Below, piece after piece: positions 9,569-18,548 of a stretch of 64,000 bases of DNA. The stretch comes from Arcicella rosea. GTDB lineage: Bacteria > Bacteroidota > Bacteroidia > Cytophagales > Spirosomataceae. The notes beneath the pieces were generated by a model. The model saw only the letters and a list, made by a program, of their open reading frames with translations. It was not told the origin of the DNA and did no database searches. Every line of letters begins with the position of its first letter. Within the stretch, counting starts at the first letter, position 1. The stretch is from NCBI RefSeq assembly GCF_014204325.1, contig NZ_JACHKT010000028.1:1-64000 (forward strand). The letters run 5' to 3'. A program made the translations under genes and the position numbers.

Positions 9569-9619
9569 CAAAGGTATTTTAAAACATGCTATTATTCCAA
9601 TCTATCTGATTGGAATAAT
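9569..9619 (-). promoter_or_regulatory. Candidate promoter with adjacent 12-bp palindrome upstream of the acyltransferase gene
   Basis: On the minus strand TACCTTTG (9576-9569) matches the TAnnTTTG -7 element. Immediately upstream is a perfect inverted repeat, ATTATTCCAATC (9591-9602) and GATTGGAATAAT (9608-9619), separated by five bases. No clear -33 TTTG is visible. The palindrome lies where an activator or repressor could bind, but no T run follows it, so it is read as a possible operator rather than a terminator. Confidence 0.4.
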
Positions 9620-9787
9620 GTTAATTAATTGGTAATTCTAAAAGATTAATTAAGGAATAACCTATTAAATTATATGCTTTCTTATAAACAATCATCTTTT
9701 CACAAATATCATGAACTATTCTAAAGTATTTTTTCGTTATATTTTTCCCCATCTAAAAACTAATGAAAATATACCGAATAAACTGAT

Positions 9788-10264
9788 ATGCAGAAACTTA
9801 ATTTAACAATCACCCTCGAAACATACAATAACGACACTGAGCTGTCGGTATTAGAAAATAAATTATTAAACGAAGCTCGCAAAGCTACTTACAAATCGTA
9901 TGCGCCTTACTCTAATTTCCATGTGGGTGCTGCCATTTTATTAGACAATAACGAAATCATTACTGCTAATAACCAAGAAAATGCGGCTTTCCCTTCGGGT
10001 TCTTGTGCTGAACAATCAGCAATTTTTTGGGTCGGGGCAAATCATCCTGAACGAATCATTAAAGCGATTGCAGTAATTGCTCGTCCCGGGAAAGAAGATA
10101 TTTTCAGAGGTGTTCCGCCTTGTGGAGCTTGCCGACAAGCGATGTTGGAGTATGAAGTCAGACAAAAATCACCAATTCGTTTTATTATGGTGGGAGCAAA
10201 TCAGCAAATTTTGATTACCGAATCTGTGGGCGATTTACTCCCAATTAAATTCACTGATTTCTAA
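9788..10264 (+). CDS. cdd: Cytidine deaminase
   Basis: Zinc-dependent deaminase converting cytidine and deoxycytidine to the uridine forms in pyrimidine salvage. The 158 residues fit the small homotetrameric class. The active-site motifs are clear: CAE (in SGSCAEQSAIF), giving one zinc Cys and the catalytic Glu, and PCGACRQ with the other two zinc Cys residues. The substrate motif NFHVGAAI lies ahead of them. The usual CAER is CAEQ here, a minor change after the catalytic Glu. The next gene starts only 40 bp downstream but has its own promoter-like sequence. Confidence 0.95.
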   Translation: MQKLNLTITLETYNNDTELSVLENKLLNEARKATYKSYAPYSNFHVGAAILLDNNEIITANNQENAAFPSGSCAEQSAIFWVGANHPERIIKAIAVIARPGKEDIFRGVPPCGACRQAMLEYEVRQKSPIRFIMVGANQQILITESVGDLLPIKFTDF

Positions 10265-10268
10265 GTTT

Positions 10269-10300
10269 TTTGTAGAATGCTGTTACGGCTTCTATCTTTG
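10269..10300 (+). promoter_or_regulatory. Bacteroidota-type promoter, possibly giving a leaderless mRNA
   Basis: TTTG (10269-10272), 20 bp, then TATCTTTG (10293-10300) match the TTTG / TAnnTTTG consensus with correct spacing. The ATG of the VTT gene is at 10305, only four bases after the -7 element, so transcription should start at or within a few bases of the start codon. Confidence 0.65.
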
Positions 10301-10304
10301 TAAA

Positions 10305-10973
10305 ATGTTAGATTTCCTCCAGAAAAATACTTTTTCAATAGTTTATACTTTTTTTTTAGGCTTGATGCCCATTTTTGCTAGCTCCAGTATAAGCTATTGG
10401 CTCATTATGCACGAGCAGGAAGTCCAACATTTTAAAATACTTCAATGGGTTTTGGTTTACGTGGCTTCATGTTTTAGCATGGCATTTGCTCTTACTCCTA
10501 CTACTTTTATTGCATTATTGAGTGGCTATTTCTTGGCTTGGAATGCCTTCGCTCCTATTGCTATTAGTTATTGGGTAGCTTCATACTTGGGTTTTAAAGT
10601 AGCGAAATTGATAGACGGTGGAAGATTCCTAAACAAACTTTCAGAAAAACCTAAAGTAAAACAAGTATTGGATAATCTTCAAAAAGACGAATTCAAGATT
10701 ATTTTATTGGCTCGTCTTTCGCCTGTTTTGCCTTTTGCCGTTACCAATGTGTTGTTTTCCTTCTCTGGAACAAAGCTAAAAAACTTTCTAACCGCAGGTT
10801 TTATCGGAATGCTTCCAAGAACTATTCTATCAATTTGGTTAGGAACTCAAGCACAAGAAATCCGTAAACTGATAGAACACCCAAGTCAAGGCAGTGGCAT
10901 TCAGTTTTTTGTTTTTGGTTTGATTCTAGTGTCGATGTTGGGATTGGGATATTTTATTAAGAAAGCTTTTTAG
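10305..10973 (+). CDS. VTT-domain (DedA/TVP38/TMEM64-like) membrane protein
   Basis: Inner-membrane protein of 222 residues with about five or six hydrophobic helices. The VTT (SNARE-associated) signature region runs over about residues 65-190, including the F-SGY-type segment LLSGYFLAWN and the conserved LLARLSPVLPFAVTN stretch. Family members handle membrane lipid flipping or homeostasis, and several paralogues per genome are normal. It sits 40 bp behind cdd but carries its own promoter. A bidirectional hairpin terminator lies between it and the convergent ferredoxin reductase gene. Confidence 0.8.
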   Translation: MLDFLQKNTFSIVYTFFLGLMPIFASSSISYWLIMHEQEVQHFKILQWVLVYVASCFSMAFALTPTTFIALLSGYFLAWNAFAPIAISYWVASYLGFKVAKLIDGGRFLNKLSEKPKVKQVLDNLQKDEFKIILLARLSPVLPFAVTNVLFSFSGTKLKNFLTAGFIGMLPRTILSIWLGTQAQEIRKLIEHPSQGSGIQFFVFGLILVSMLGLGYFIKKAF

Positions 10974-11062
10974 GTTTCGGCTATCGGACTTCGGATGTCA
11001 GATGAAAAAATCAGCGTCAATCTTCGGTTTTAAATTTCCACAAATCAGTGGCTAAAAACAAA

Positions 11063-11098
11063 AAATGGTGATATTGGAAATCTCCAAAGCCACCATTT
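11063..11098. terminator. Bidirectional hairpin terminator
   Basis: Outer arms AAATGGTG (11063-11070) and CACCATTT (11091-11098) with an inner stem TTGGA / TCCAA. A-rich sequence lies on the left and T-rich sequence on the right. It sits between the convergent VTT and ferredoxin reductase genes and can serve both. Confidence 0.65.
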
Positions 11099-11121
11099 CA
11101 AATTATTCTATTTTAAGTATT

Positions 11122-12183
11122 CTACTCTATATCAATCACAACGCCAGCCGTTTTAGGATGCGCCACACAAGTAAGAATATAACCTTGTTGTAATTCTTTA
11201 TCGGTAAGTCCGTCTTCTTCGTCCATGTGTACTTTTCCAGAAATACATTTTCCTAAACAAGCAGTACACATCCCTGCCTGACAAGAATAAGGTAAATCAA
11301 TATCCTCACGTAAAGCCGCTTCTAAAATTGTTTCATGCGGTTTTACTAACACTTCGTACTCGTTGCCTTCGTATTGAATCGTTACAGTTTGTGGTTTGAT
11401 AGAATCATCTTCGTCTTCTACAAGAATTTCACTTGATGTACTTCCGCCAAAATGTTCTTTATGAATATTGTCCGTAGAAACATTAAACATTTTCAAAGCA
11501 GTTTCTACTTGTTCCATCATTCCTTCTGGTCCACATAAATAATACTCTGCTTTAGCAATATCAATCGCAAAATCTTGTTTCAAGAAAATTACTGCTGAAG
11601 CTTGATTGATACGAGTTTTGTAGCCCGTCCAAGTATAAGAAGGTTGTGTCAGTACGTGCAATACTTTAAAACGGCCTTCATATTTTAACTCTAATTCAGT
11701 TAACTGTTTCTTGAAAATTATATCTTCTTCACTTCTTGAACCATACACTAAACATACTTTTGTACCTTGTTCAACGGGTAAAACAGACTTTAAAATAGAC
11801 ATTAAAGGAGTAATTCCTGAACCACCACCAAATAAAACGATAGTACGTTCTTTCATTGGGTTGGGTTCAATGATAAAATGCCCCATCGGTTCCATTACTT
11901 CGATGGCATCACCAACTTTAACCGAATCACACAAATAATTAGATACTAATCCGTTTGGTACTCTTTTTACAGTTACAGCAATGGAAGCATCTTTATTAGG
12001 CGAGCTTGACATTGAATAACTTCTACGCACTTTTTGTCCGTTGATTTCTGGAATTAAGGTAAGAAATTGACCAGCTTTATAACTTACAGATTGATGTACT
12101 GGATGCCAAAAAGTAAATGTTTTAGTATCGTGCGTTTCGTCGATGATTTCTTTTACTGTGAGATGAAAATATTTTACAGACAT
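11122..12183 (-). CDS. PaaE-type flavin reductase with C-terminal 2Fe-2S ferredoxin domain
   Basis: Electron-transfer protein of 353 residues moving electrons from NAD(P)H through FAD to a plant-type 2Fe-2S centre. Domains in order: FAD-binding barrel (about 5-105, RRSYSMSS motif), NAD-binding Rossmann part (about 110-235, GGGSGITP and YLCGPEGMM), ferredoxin domain (about 262-350, CQAGMCTACLGKC plus a distal Cys in ILTCVAHP). The same architecture occurs in PaaE of phenylacetyl-CoA epoxidase and in reductases serving other oxygenases. No paa genes are nearby, so the partner is unknown. TACCTTTG at 12286-12279 is a possible -7 element. Confidence 0.88.
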   Translation of the reverse strand: MSVKYFHLTVKEIIDETHDTKTFTFWHPVHQSVSYKAGQFLTLIPEINGQKVRRSYSMSSSPNKDASIAVTVKRVPNGLVSNYLCDSVKVGDAIEVMEPMGHFIIEPNPMKERTIVLFGGGSGITPLMSILKSVLPVEQGTKVCLVYGSRSEEDIIFKKQLTELELKYEGRFKVLHVLTQPSYTWTGYKTRINQASAVIFLKQDFAIDIAKAEYYLCGPEGMMEQVETALKMFNVSTDNIHKEHFGGSTSSEILVEDEDDSIKPQTVTIQYEGNEYEVLVKPHETILEAALREDIDLPYSCQAGMCTACLGKCISGKVHMDEEDGLTDKELQQGYILTCVAHPKTAGVVIDIE

Positions 12184-12433
12184 TTTATGATTACGAAATA
12201 TTTTATGGAATGATATAAATCTAATTAGATAACGAAAAATAAGCCTTAGGGTTTTCCGAAGACTTGGTTATAGCGACACAAAGGTAATGAAGAAAATACT
12301 TTTGGACACGTTTCGAGCTGATAATCACACAAAACAATAAATCTTATTTTATGATTTTGATGTAAAAAAAAACCGTACTTTTCGACGTTTTCATGAATCA
12401 TATCCTTATTTCCCGTTTAAATTTTTGATACTT

Positions 12434-13738
12434 ATGATGCGTATTATTACTCCTTTCTTGTTTTTGGTGACACTTGTCCTTTCATCTTGCAATACCAATA
12501 AAGTATCGTTGAAATCTGCGGCTAAATTAATTCAGCAATCAACAACTTTTGCTCAGAACCAAACTGGAATTGTTTTTTATGATATTTCCGAACAAAAAAC
12601 GATTTTTGAACAAGAGGCAAATCGCTATTTCATGCCCGCATCCAATACAAAATTATTTACTTTCTATGCGAGCTTGAAAACTTTGGGCGATTCTATTCCT
12701 GCTTTTCATTATCAAGTATTAGGTGATTCATTGATTTTGTGGGGAACTGGCGACCCGTCTTTTCTTAATCCAGATTTAGCAACAAGTAAAGTATATGATT
12801 TTTTGAAAAATAGTTCTGAAAAAATCTATTTTTCAAATGATAATTTCACAGGAACTTTCTTCGGGCAAGGTTGGGCTTGGGACGATTATAATGATTATTA
12901 TGCCGCTGAAATTTCAGGATTTCCAATTCATGGAAATGTGGTTAGATTCAAAGCAAATTCCCCAAAAGGCTTGACTGTTACACCTAAACTTTTCGAGAAT
13001 AAAGTTTACGATTGGTCGAATGAAAATACTTTTTCCATTCAGCGGGATTTAGGAGCGAATTTATTTAGCCATCCGAGCACTCAAAAAATGAAAGCAAATT
13101 TTGTACAAGATGTTCCCTTCAAAACTGGCGTAGAAATTACCGTTGCTTTATTAAGCGATACTTTGAAAAAAGAAGTAACGATGATTAACAAAGCACTGGA
13201 TAAATCAGCCAAAGTATTTTATAGTTTGCCAGCAGACAGTTTATATAAAAGAATGTTGCACGTCAGCGATAACATGATTGCCGAACATTTAATGTTATTA
13301 AATGCCGATATTTTAACGGGCGAATTGAATGTTAGTAAAGGAATTGAAGCAGCAAAAAAACAATTGATGAGTGATTTACCAGATGCTTCAAGATGGGTAG
13401 ATGGCTCTGGACTTTCACGCTATAATTTATTTACGCCAAGAAGTATCGTGAAACTTTTGCAAAATATTTACCAAACAGTTCCACAAGAAAGACTATTTAA
13501 ACTACTTCCTGCTGCTGGAAAATCGGGAACTTTGAAGAGTTTACCATCCAACGAAGAACCTTTTATTTTTGCCAAATCAGGTTCTTTTAGTAATAATTAT
13601 AACCTGAGCGGTTACTTAATTACTAAAAAAGGGAAAGTATTAATTTTCAGCATCATGAATAATAGTTTCTTGAAACCAATGTCAGAAATCAGAAAAGAAG
13701 TAACGAAGATTCTGACTGAAGTACATGAGAAAAATTAA
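12434..13738 (+). CDS. dacB: D-alanyl-D-alanine carboxypeptidase/endopeptidase (PBP4 family)
   Basis: Serine peptidase of family S13 trimming or cleaving peptidoglycan peptides in the periplasm. The active-site motifs are present: SxxK in MPASNTKLF, SxN in VSDNMIAE, and KSG near the C-terminus (FAKSGSFSNN) in place of KTG. The N-terminus is a lipoprotein signal (LVLSSC), so it should be membrane anchored. The ATG at 12434 is preferred over an in-frame TTG nine bases upstream because it gives a clean signal peptide. At about 434 residues it is a normal-sized PBP4. Its stop codon directly abuts that of the convergent LytTR gene. Confidence 0.9.
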   Translation: MMRIITPFLFLVTLVLSSCNTNKVSLKSAAKLIQQSTTFAQNQTGIVFYDISEQKTIFEQEANRYFMPASNTKLFTFYASLKTLGDSIPAFHYQVLGDSLILWGTGDPSFLNPDLATSKVYDFLKNSSEKIYFSNDNFTGTFFGQGWAWDDYNDYYAAEISGFPIHGNVVRFKANSPKGLTVTPKLFENKVYDWSNENTFSIQRDLGANLFSHPSTQKMKANFVQDVPFKTGVEITVALLSDTLKKEVTMINKALDKSAKVFYSLPADSLYKRMLHVSDNMIAEHLMLLNADILTGELNVSKGIEAAKKQLMSDLPDASRWVDGSGLSRYNLFTPRSIVKLLQNIYQTVPQERLFKLLPAAGKSGTLKSLPSNEEPFIFAKSGSFSNNYNLSGYLITKKGKVLIFSIMNNSFLKPMSEIRKEVTKILTEVHEKN

Positions 13739-14587
13739 TCACTTCAATTCATATACAATTTCAGAGTATCGTCTGGCTACAGGAATCACAAAATCGCTTT
13801 CGTTCAAGTGTAATTTATAGCCTTGTGCATTGCCTGTTACTTTGTCAACTTTATTAAGATTAACGATAAACGAGCGGTGACAACGAACAATTTGTGTTTG
13901 AGAAATCTGATTTTCAAGTCTTGTTAAACTACTTCTGATTAATTCTTTTTGAAAAACATTTTCATTCAGAAATACAACGGTCGAATAATTATCGCTTGAT
14001 TCTATGTAGAAAAATGAATCAGGCTTTAACATAATGCTGTCTTTTCCGTTCTCGGCAATTAATATTATTTCGTTATTTGTAGATACTTCTTCAAGATGTT
14101 TTTCTGGAAGATGACTTGGCTGAGGAGGTTTACTGTACTGTTTTAAGTAAAAAATATAGTTGATTAAAATTATGCCTGTAGCTGGAAATACGCCCAACAC
14201 GAGCGTATAAATTACCATTGAAACCAGATTCAGCATATTAAAACCATTCGAGATATAATATTGTGTATAAAGTACATTGATTGTCATGATTGAAAGTACA
14301 TTCAAGGCAACCATTCCTATTTCTCTGCCAACCGTCCATTGTTCTTCCTTAAAGTAATTTGGAAAAAGACTTTGAACACCAAAATAAATAAAAAGCATGG
14401 TGTCAGAAGTAATTATTCCAAAACCCATTAAGATGTAAACCTTGGCATCATCGTGCCAATTCGCAATGTCAAAAGGTTGAAAAAATAATAAAAAAGCACT
14501 GATAAAAATACCCGCAGCGAATGAAAGAAAGAGTTTTCGACGTGTAGAGTCGTTGTGTGGATATGGTTGTTGAAGTACTTTTAGCAT
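13739..14587 (-). CDS. Membrane-bound LytTR-domain transcriptional regulator
   Basis: The 282 residues contain four predicted TM helices at about 22-42, 49-71, 88-110 and 121-146, followed by a C-terminal LytTR DNA-binding domain (about 172-280). The family's core strands are visible: FFYIESSDNYSTVVF and IVRCHRSFIVNLNKV. It has no receiver domain, so sensing probably happens through the membrane part. Stand-alone membrane LytTR proteins are common in Bacteroidota and little characterised. It converges on dacB with no spacer between the two stop codons, so antisense overlap of the 3' ends is likely. Confidence 0.85.
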   Translation of the reverse strand: MLKVLQQPYPHNDSTRRKLFLSFAAGIFISAFLLFFQPFDIANWHDDAKVYILMGFGIITSDTMLFIYFGVQSLFPNYFKEEQWTVGREIGMVALNVLSIMTINVLYTQYYISNGFNMLNLVSMVIYTLVLGVFPATGIILINYIFYLKQYSKPPQPSHLPEKHLEEVSTNNEIILIAENGKDSIMLKPDSFFYIESSDNYSTVVFLNENVFQKELIRSSLTRLENQISQTQIVRCHRSFIVNLNKVDKVTGNAQGYKLHLNESDFVIPVARRYSEIVYELK

Positions 14588-14682
14588 TTATGATAAGCCA
14601 ATGTTATTTAGAAACCAATCATTGGATTACACGAAATTAATAAGAAGACTGCCAAAACAAGAAAATGGTGAAAGATTAATCA

Positions 14683-14714
14683 AAAAAATCCCCAACATAA
14701 TTTTATGCTGGGGA
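14683..14714 (-). terminator. Intrinsic terminator of the acyl-CoA dehydrogenase gene
   Basis: Read on the minus strand, a stem of TCCCCAGCATAA pairing with TTATGTTGGGGA (14714-14689) is followed by a run of T residues. It starts six bases after the stop codon of the gene at 14720-15868. Confidence 0.8.
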
Positions 14715-14719
14715 CTCAT

Positions 14720-15868
14720 TTAAGCGATTGGATATTCCTTTAATACTTCTCTGGCAATTACAATTTTCTGAATTTCAGAAGTACCTTCGCCGATGGTACA
14801 AAGTTTTGCATCTCGGTAAAATTTTTCAACGGGGAAATCTTTGGTATAACCATATCCTCCAAAAATCTGAACAGCATCCGTTGCTACTTCTACCGCTACT
14901 TCCGACGCATAATATTTTGCCATCGCAGCTTCTTTTGTGAGATGCGTTCCTTCCATTTTAAGGTCAGCAGCGTGAAGTGTCATCAATTCAGCTCCATGAA
15001 TTTTGGTCGCCATTTCAGCCAATTTAAAGCTGATTCCTTGAAAATTAGCGATTGCTTGTCCAAATTGATGACGTTCTTGTGCATAACGAGCGGCGGCTTT
15101 CATCGCACCTTTGGCAATTCCTAAAGAAAGTGCTGCGATGGAAATACGTCCACCATCCAAAATTTTCATGGCTTGTTTAAAGCCTTCTCCTTCATTTCCT
15201 AAACGAGCCGAAAGTGGTACAACACAATCTTCTAAAATTACTTCTGCCGTTTCAGAAGCACGCATTCCTAATTTATTTTCTTTTTTACCAAATTTCAAAC
15301 CAGTATTTGAACGTTCTACAATAAAAGCTGTAGCATTATCTCTTGTTCCTAATTCGCCAGTTCTTGTCATTATCACCAAAACATCGCTTGATTTTCCATG
15401 AGTAATCCAGCATTTTGAACCATTAATGACATAATTATCGCCTTCTCGACGAGCAATGCACTGCATTCTGGCAGAATCTGAACCTGTATTGGCTTCGGTC
15501 AAAGCCCATGCTCCGATAGAATTACCTGAGGCTAATTGTGGCAAATATTGTTGTTTTTGGTTTTCTGAACCAAATTGTAAAATATGGTTGGTACACAAAG
15601 AGTTATGTGCCGCCACCGATAAACCGATTGAACCACAAACCTGAGCGATTTCATCGATAATTGCCACGTATTCATGATAGCCTAAGCCTGCTCCGCCATA
15701 TTCTTCTGGTACGAGTACGCCTAGAAAGCCTTGTTCGCCTAATTGTTTCATTAAATCAATCGGGAAAATTTGGGCTTCGTCCCATTCCATGATATGTGGA
15801 CGAATTTTACGTTCTGCAAACTCTTTAGCACTTTGTCGGACTAAAGTTAATTGTTCTGATTTGTACAT
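14720..15868 (-). CDS. Acyl-CoA dehydrogenase
   Basis: FAD-dependent enzyme inserting a trans-2,3 double bond into acyl-CoA thioesters and passing electrons to ETF. Its 382 residues are the family standard. Landmarks: WALTEANTGSD in the middle beta domain, the RHQFGQAIANFQ region, and QIFGGYGYTKDFPVEKFYRDA with GEGTSEIQ, which contains the usual catalytic Glu. The ATG at 15868 is chosen over an in-frame TTG six bases upstream. With the enoyl-CoA hydratase at 16041, the HMG-CoA lyase at 26336 and the second dehydrogenase at 55255 it fits branched-chain amino acid or fatty acid breakdown. The exact chain specificity is not decided by sequence. Confidence 0.92.
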   Translation of the reverse strand: MYKSEQLTLVRQSAKEFAERKIRPHIMEWDEAQIFPIDLMKQLGEQGFLGVLVPEEYGGAGLGYHEYVAIIDEIAQVCGSIGLSVAAHNSLCTNHILQFGSENQKQQYLPQLASGNSIGAWALTEANTGSDSARMQCIARREGDNYVINGSKCWITHGKSSDVLVIMTRTGELGTRDNATAFIVERSNTGLKFGKKENKLGMRASETAEVILEDCVVPLSARLGNEGEGFKQAMKILDGGRISIAALSLGIAKGAMKAAARYAQERHQFGQAIANFQGISFKLAEMATKIHGAELMTLHAADLKMEGTHLTKEAAMAKYYASEVAVEVATDAVQIFGGYGYTKDFPVEKFYRDAKLCTIGEGTSEIQKIVIAREVLKEYPIA

Positions 15869-16040
15869 TTTCAAGTTGAATTGTTTGTTGAGATTGTTTA
15901 ATTTACGACAATGGCATCATATTTTTCTTTTCAAATGAGCCATTTATAATAGCGTACATTTTATATTATTCTATTAATTATTTGTAATTTAATGTTATTA
16001 AAATAAAAATAGTACTGTTATATATAAAAATAATTTTATT

Positions 16041-16817
16041 ATGGAGAATAAAAAAGAACATTCCATTCAAACGATATTGAATAATGAAGGTGTGGCAAGG
16101 TTAATATTTGGAAATCCGCCTACCAACTCAATGTCTATTGTACTTTTGGAAGAATTGGCATTGACCATACAAAAATTAGGAGAACAAGAAGAAGTACGAA
16201 TCATTATTTTGCAAAGTGAGGGAGATAGAACTTTTTGTTCGGGAGCAGATTTTACAGAATTGATGGCGATTGATGATGAAGAGTCTGGAAGAATCTTTTT
16301 TTCGGGTTTTGCCAAAGTAATAAATGCTTGTCGAAAATCTCCCAAAATAATACTTGGCCGCATTCAAGGAAAGGCTGTTGGCGGTGGTGTAGGCTTGGCT
16401 GCCGCCACTGATTATTGTTTTGCAACCCAATTTGCTGCTATTAAATTAAGCGAACTAAGTATCGGAATTATTCCCGCAGTAATTGAACCTGCCGTGGAAC
16501 GTAAAGTTGGACTTTCCTCATTTTCGATACTTGCTTTAAAAGCAACAGAATTTTTTTCTGCGGATTGGGCAAAAGAAAAAGGTTTGTACATGGATGTATT
16601 TGAAACAGCTACAGAAATGGATGAAGCTATTCTTAGTTTGGCAAGAAGGTTATCAAAATATAATCCAGAAGGATTGAAAGAACTTAAAAGAATACTCTGG
16701 AAAAACACAGATCATTGGGAAGAACTCTTACTTGAAAGAGCAGAAATCAGTGGAAAGCTTGTACTAAGTAATTTTACTAAAGAAACTTTACAAGCTTTTA
16801 AAGCCAAGAATGGATAG
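16041..16817 (+). CDS. Enoyl-CoA hydratase/isomerase family protein
   Basis: Crotonase-fold protein of 258 residues. The oxyanion-hole signatures are clear: CSGADFTELM (about 71-80) and IQGKAVGGGVGLAAATD (about 107-123). Of the two usual acidic catalytic residues, the region SELSIGIIPAVIEPAVERKVG has a Glu at the first position but differs from classical hydratases afterwards, so isomerase or another crotonase activity is possible. It is divergent from the acyl-CoA dehydrogenase at 14720-15868, sharing a 172-bp AT-rich intergenic region. This pairing supports a role in acyl-CoA catabolism. Confidence 0.85.
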   Translation: MENKKEHSIQTILNNEGVARLIFGNPPTNSMSIVLLEELALTIQKLGEQEEVRIIILQSEGDRTFCSGADFTELMAIDDEESGRIFFSGFAKVINACRKSPKIILGRIQGKAVGGGVGLAAATDYCFATQFAAIKLSELSIGIIPAVIEPAVERKVGLSSFSILALKATEFFSADWAKEKGLYMDVFETATEMDEAILSLARRLSKYNPEGLKELKRILWKNTDHWEELLLERAEISGKLVLSNFTKETLQAFKAKNG

Positions 16818-17276
16818 ATGTTTATTTCAAATTGCAACATTTTCAGTTTGAATTGAGCATTTTTGATTTTACAAAGTAATATATAACCGAAAAGTATTTA
16901 CAGTCATTAATTATCTCAGTTTTATACTTAGTGCCTATTTTTGAAGATGAGAAATATTACTCATGAGCATCTTTTGTATTTTGTAAAAATAATTACTTAA
17001 ATCCATCTTGCATCTTAGTGGAAAATTTGTAATATTAGAAGAAAGAGTATGACTTCCTAGTCGTCAATAACAGCAGATTCTTTCTATCGTAATAGAGTTT
17101 TAAGGAGCTTTTTTTGTAAAAAAATAATTGAATTGACGAAAATCCCCTAAAACTCCAAATATTAAATTTTCAAAAAAAAATCTACCAAATTTTCAATTCT
17201 TAGGATATTACAATAAATTTGAATGGCGGAAGTATTTTGCCCTTAAATAATTATATAACACTTTTTTACATTTAAT
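16818..17276. other. Gene-free AT-rich gap
   Basis: About 460 bp between the enoyl-CoA hydratase gene and the promoter of the AraC gene. Both strands were read in all frames and no credible coding remnant, hairpin with T run or repeat was found. Long A and T runs lie around 17100-17180. It may hold regulatory sites for the AraC gene. Confidence 0.5.
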
Positions 17277-17307
17277 TTTGGAATTTTACATGGATTTATT
17301 AGTTTTG
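17277..17307 (+). promoter_or_regulatory. Bacteroidota-type promoter of the AraC-family gene
   Basis: TTTG (17277-17280), 19 bp, then TAGTTTTG (17300-17307) give a full match to the TTTG / TAnnTTTG consensus with ideal spacing. Transcription should start near 17313, leaving a leader of about 44 bases before the ATG at 17357. Confidence 0.7.
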
Positions 17308-17356
17308 TCCAAAATTAAATGCTCTATAATTCCAATTACCCAAATTTCGATGCAAA

Positions 17357-18283
17357 ATGGAAGATTATAATAAGATAATTGAATCGCTAGGCGTGAAGTT
17401 TATCAAGTCACGTAACATTAGAATATTACAACCTATCCGTATCAAAAACTTTTATGATGTAGAAAATACACTCTTGATTTTGTACAACGGAGAGGTTTCT
17501 TTTGGAGAAGAGGCTGTTCATGCAGAGGTTGGTGATATGCTTTTTATCCCTGGTGGTAAAATGCTTTCAATAACCTATGGTAATGCTGACAAGCCAAAAG
17601 CTATATCAAATGAGGAATTTATGACTCACAGAGAGTCTTATTTTGAATATAACCTTGAGCCTTCAAGAATCGGGCAAATGGAGAATTCATTTGGTATGGT
17701 TGCTTTTGAGGCAAAAGTTTTTGATTCGGTAAACTTCTTTACTTCTTTAGATATTCCACCATTCTTAATCAAAAGAGACGACAAACTAGCACACATGCTA
17801 GCGGAGATTTTGAAAGAAGATATGACGGATATTCTTGGTAAAGGTCGTGTCATCAAAATTAAAACGGAAGAGATTGTTATCGAAATTATTCGTTATATCA
17901 TCAAAAACCGTTTGTTTGTTGAACAATTAGCTACCAACAGTACTTATTTCAAAGATCCACGTTTGATTGATATTTTTGCTTATATCAAAGATAATATCGG
18001 TGGAGACTTATCAAATAAAGTATTAGCGAACGTAGCAAACGTTTCTGAAGACTACGTTGGTCAGTACTTCAAAATGTTGACAGGTATTAATCCACAAGAT
18101 TATATCGAATACCAAAGAATGGAAGCGGCTGTAGGTTTGTTAAGAACTTCTAAGAAATCTATCCGTGCCATTGGTGCTGATGTAGGTTATAAAGATACTG
18201 CGTACTTCTGCCGTCGTTTCAAAATGATGTTTGGTATTCCTGCAGGAAAAATGAGACGCAGAGAGTCGTTGATGAATTTGTAA
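17357..18283 (+). CDS. AraC-family transcriptional regulator
   Basis: Transcription factor of 308 residues. The N-terminal half (about 20-110) is a cupin-like sensor region (NTLLILYNGEVSFGEEAVHAEVGDMLFIPGGKM). The C-terminal HTH_18/AraC domain (about 205-300) has two helix-turn-helix units, the second marked by SIRAIGADVGYKDTAYFCRRFKMMFGIPAGKMR. A strong TTTG / TAnnTTTG promoter lies upstream and a hairpin terminator downstream, so it is monocistronic. The long upstream gap leaves room for complex control. Its effector and targets are unknown; no neighbouring operon points to one. Confidence 0.9.
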   Translation: MEDYNKIIESLGVKFIKSRNIRILQPIRIKNFYDVENTLLILYNGEVSFGEEAVHAEVGDMLFIPGGKMLSITYGNADKPKAISNEEFMTHRESYFEYNLEPSRIGQMENSFGMVAFEAKVFDSVNFFTSLDIPPFLIKRDDKLAHMLAEILKEDMTDILGKGRVIKIKTEEIVIEIIRYIIKNRLFVEQLATNSTYFKDPRLIDIFAYIKDNIGGDLSNKVLANVANVSEDYVGQYFKMLTGINPQDYIEYQRMEAAVGLLRTSKKSIRAIGADVGYKDTAYFCRRFKMMFGIPAGKMRRRESLMNL

Positions 18284-18348
18284 TTAGTAGCTGTTAGCTT
18301 TGAGCGACGAGCTTCGAGATTATGTTTATAAAATTGTTTTGATATTAG

Positions 18349-18377
18349 AAAAGCCGCTGAATTTCAGTGGCTTTTTT
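18349..18377 (+). terminator. Intrinsic terminator downstream of the AraC gene
   Basis: Stem AAAAGCCGCTGA (18349-18360) pairs with TCAGTGGCTTTT (18364-18375), with one G-T pair and a 3-base loop, and runs into more T residues. Confidence 0.7.
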
Positions 18378-18430
18378 GATTTTTGTCTATTTTATCGCCA
18401 AATGAATGTTTATTCGACCGAAAAACAAAT

Positions 18431-18470
18431 AAAAAAGCTCCGCAGAAATAAATTCCACGAAGCTTTTTTA
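18431..18470 (-). terminator. Intrinsic terminator downstream of the pseudouridine synthase gene
   Basis: An imperfect stem runs from AAAAAAGCT (18431-18439) to AGCTTTTTT (18461-18469). On the minus strand it ends in a T run. It follows the stop of the convergent synthase gene by about 80 bp and could also work from the left. Confidence 0.6.
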
Positions 18471-18548
18471 CAATTTTGTAAATGATAACAGAGTAACTTG
18501 AGAATAAAGCTGAAAGCTTAAAGCCGACATCCGAAGTCTGAAAGCTAT

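Noticed and set aside
16818-17276. Hidden small gene or regulatory RNA in the gap before the AraC gene
   Set aside because: All frames carry frequent stops and no stem with a T run was found. Only AT-rich sequence can be reported.
18300-18485. 61-codon frame downstream of the AraC gene
   Set aside because: It consists mostly of two terminator hairpins and spacer words, and has no protein-like pattern.
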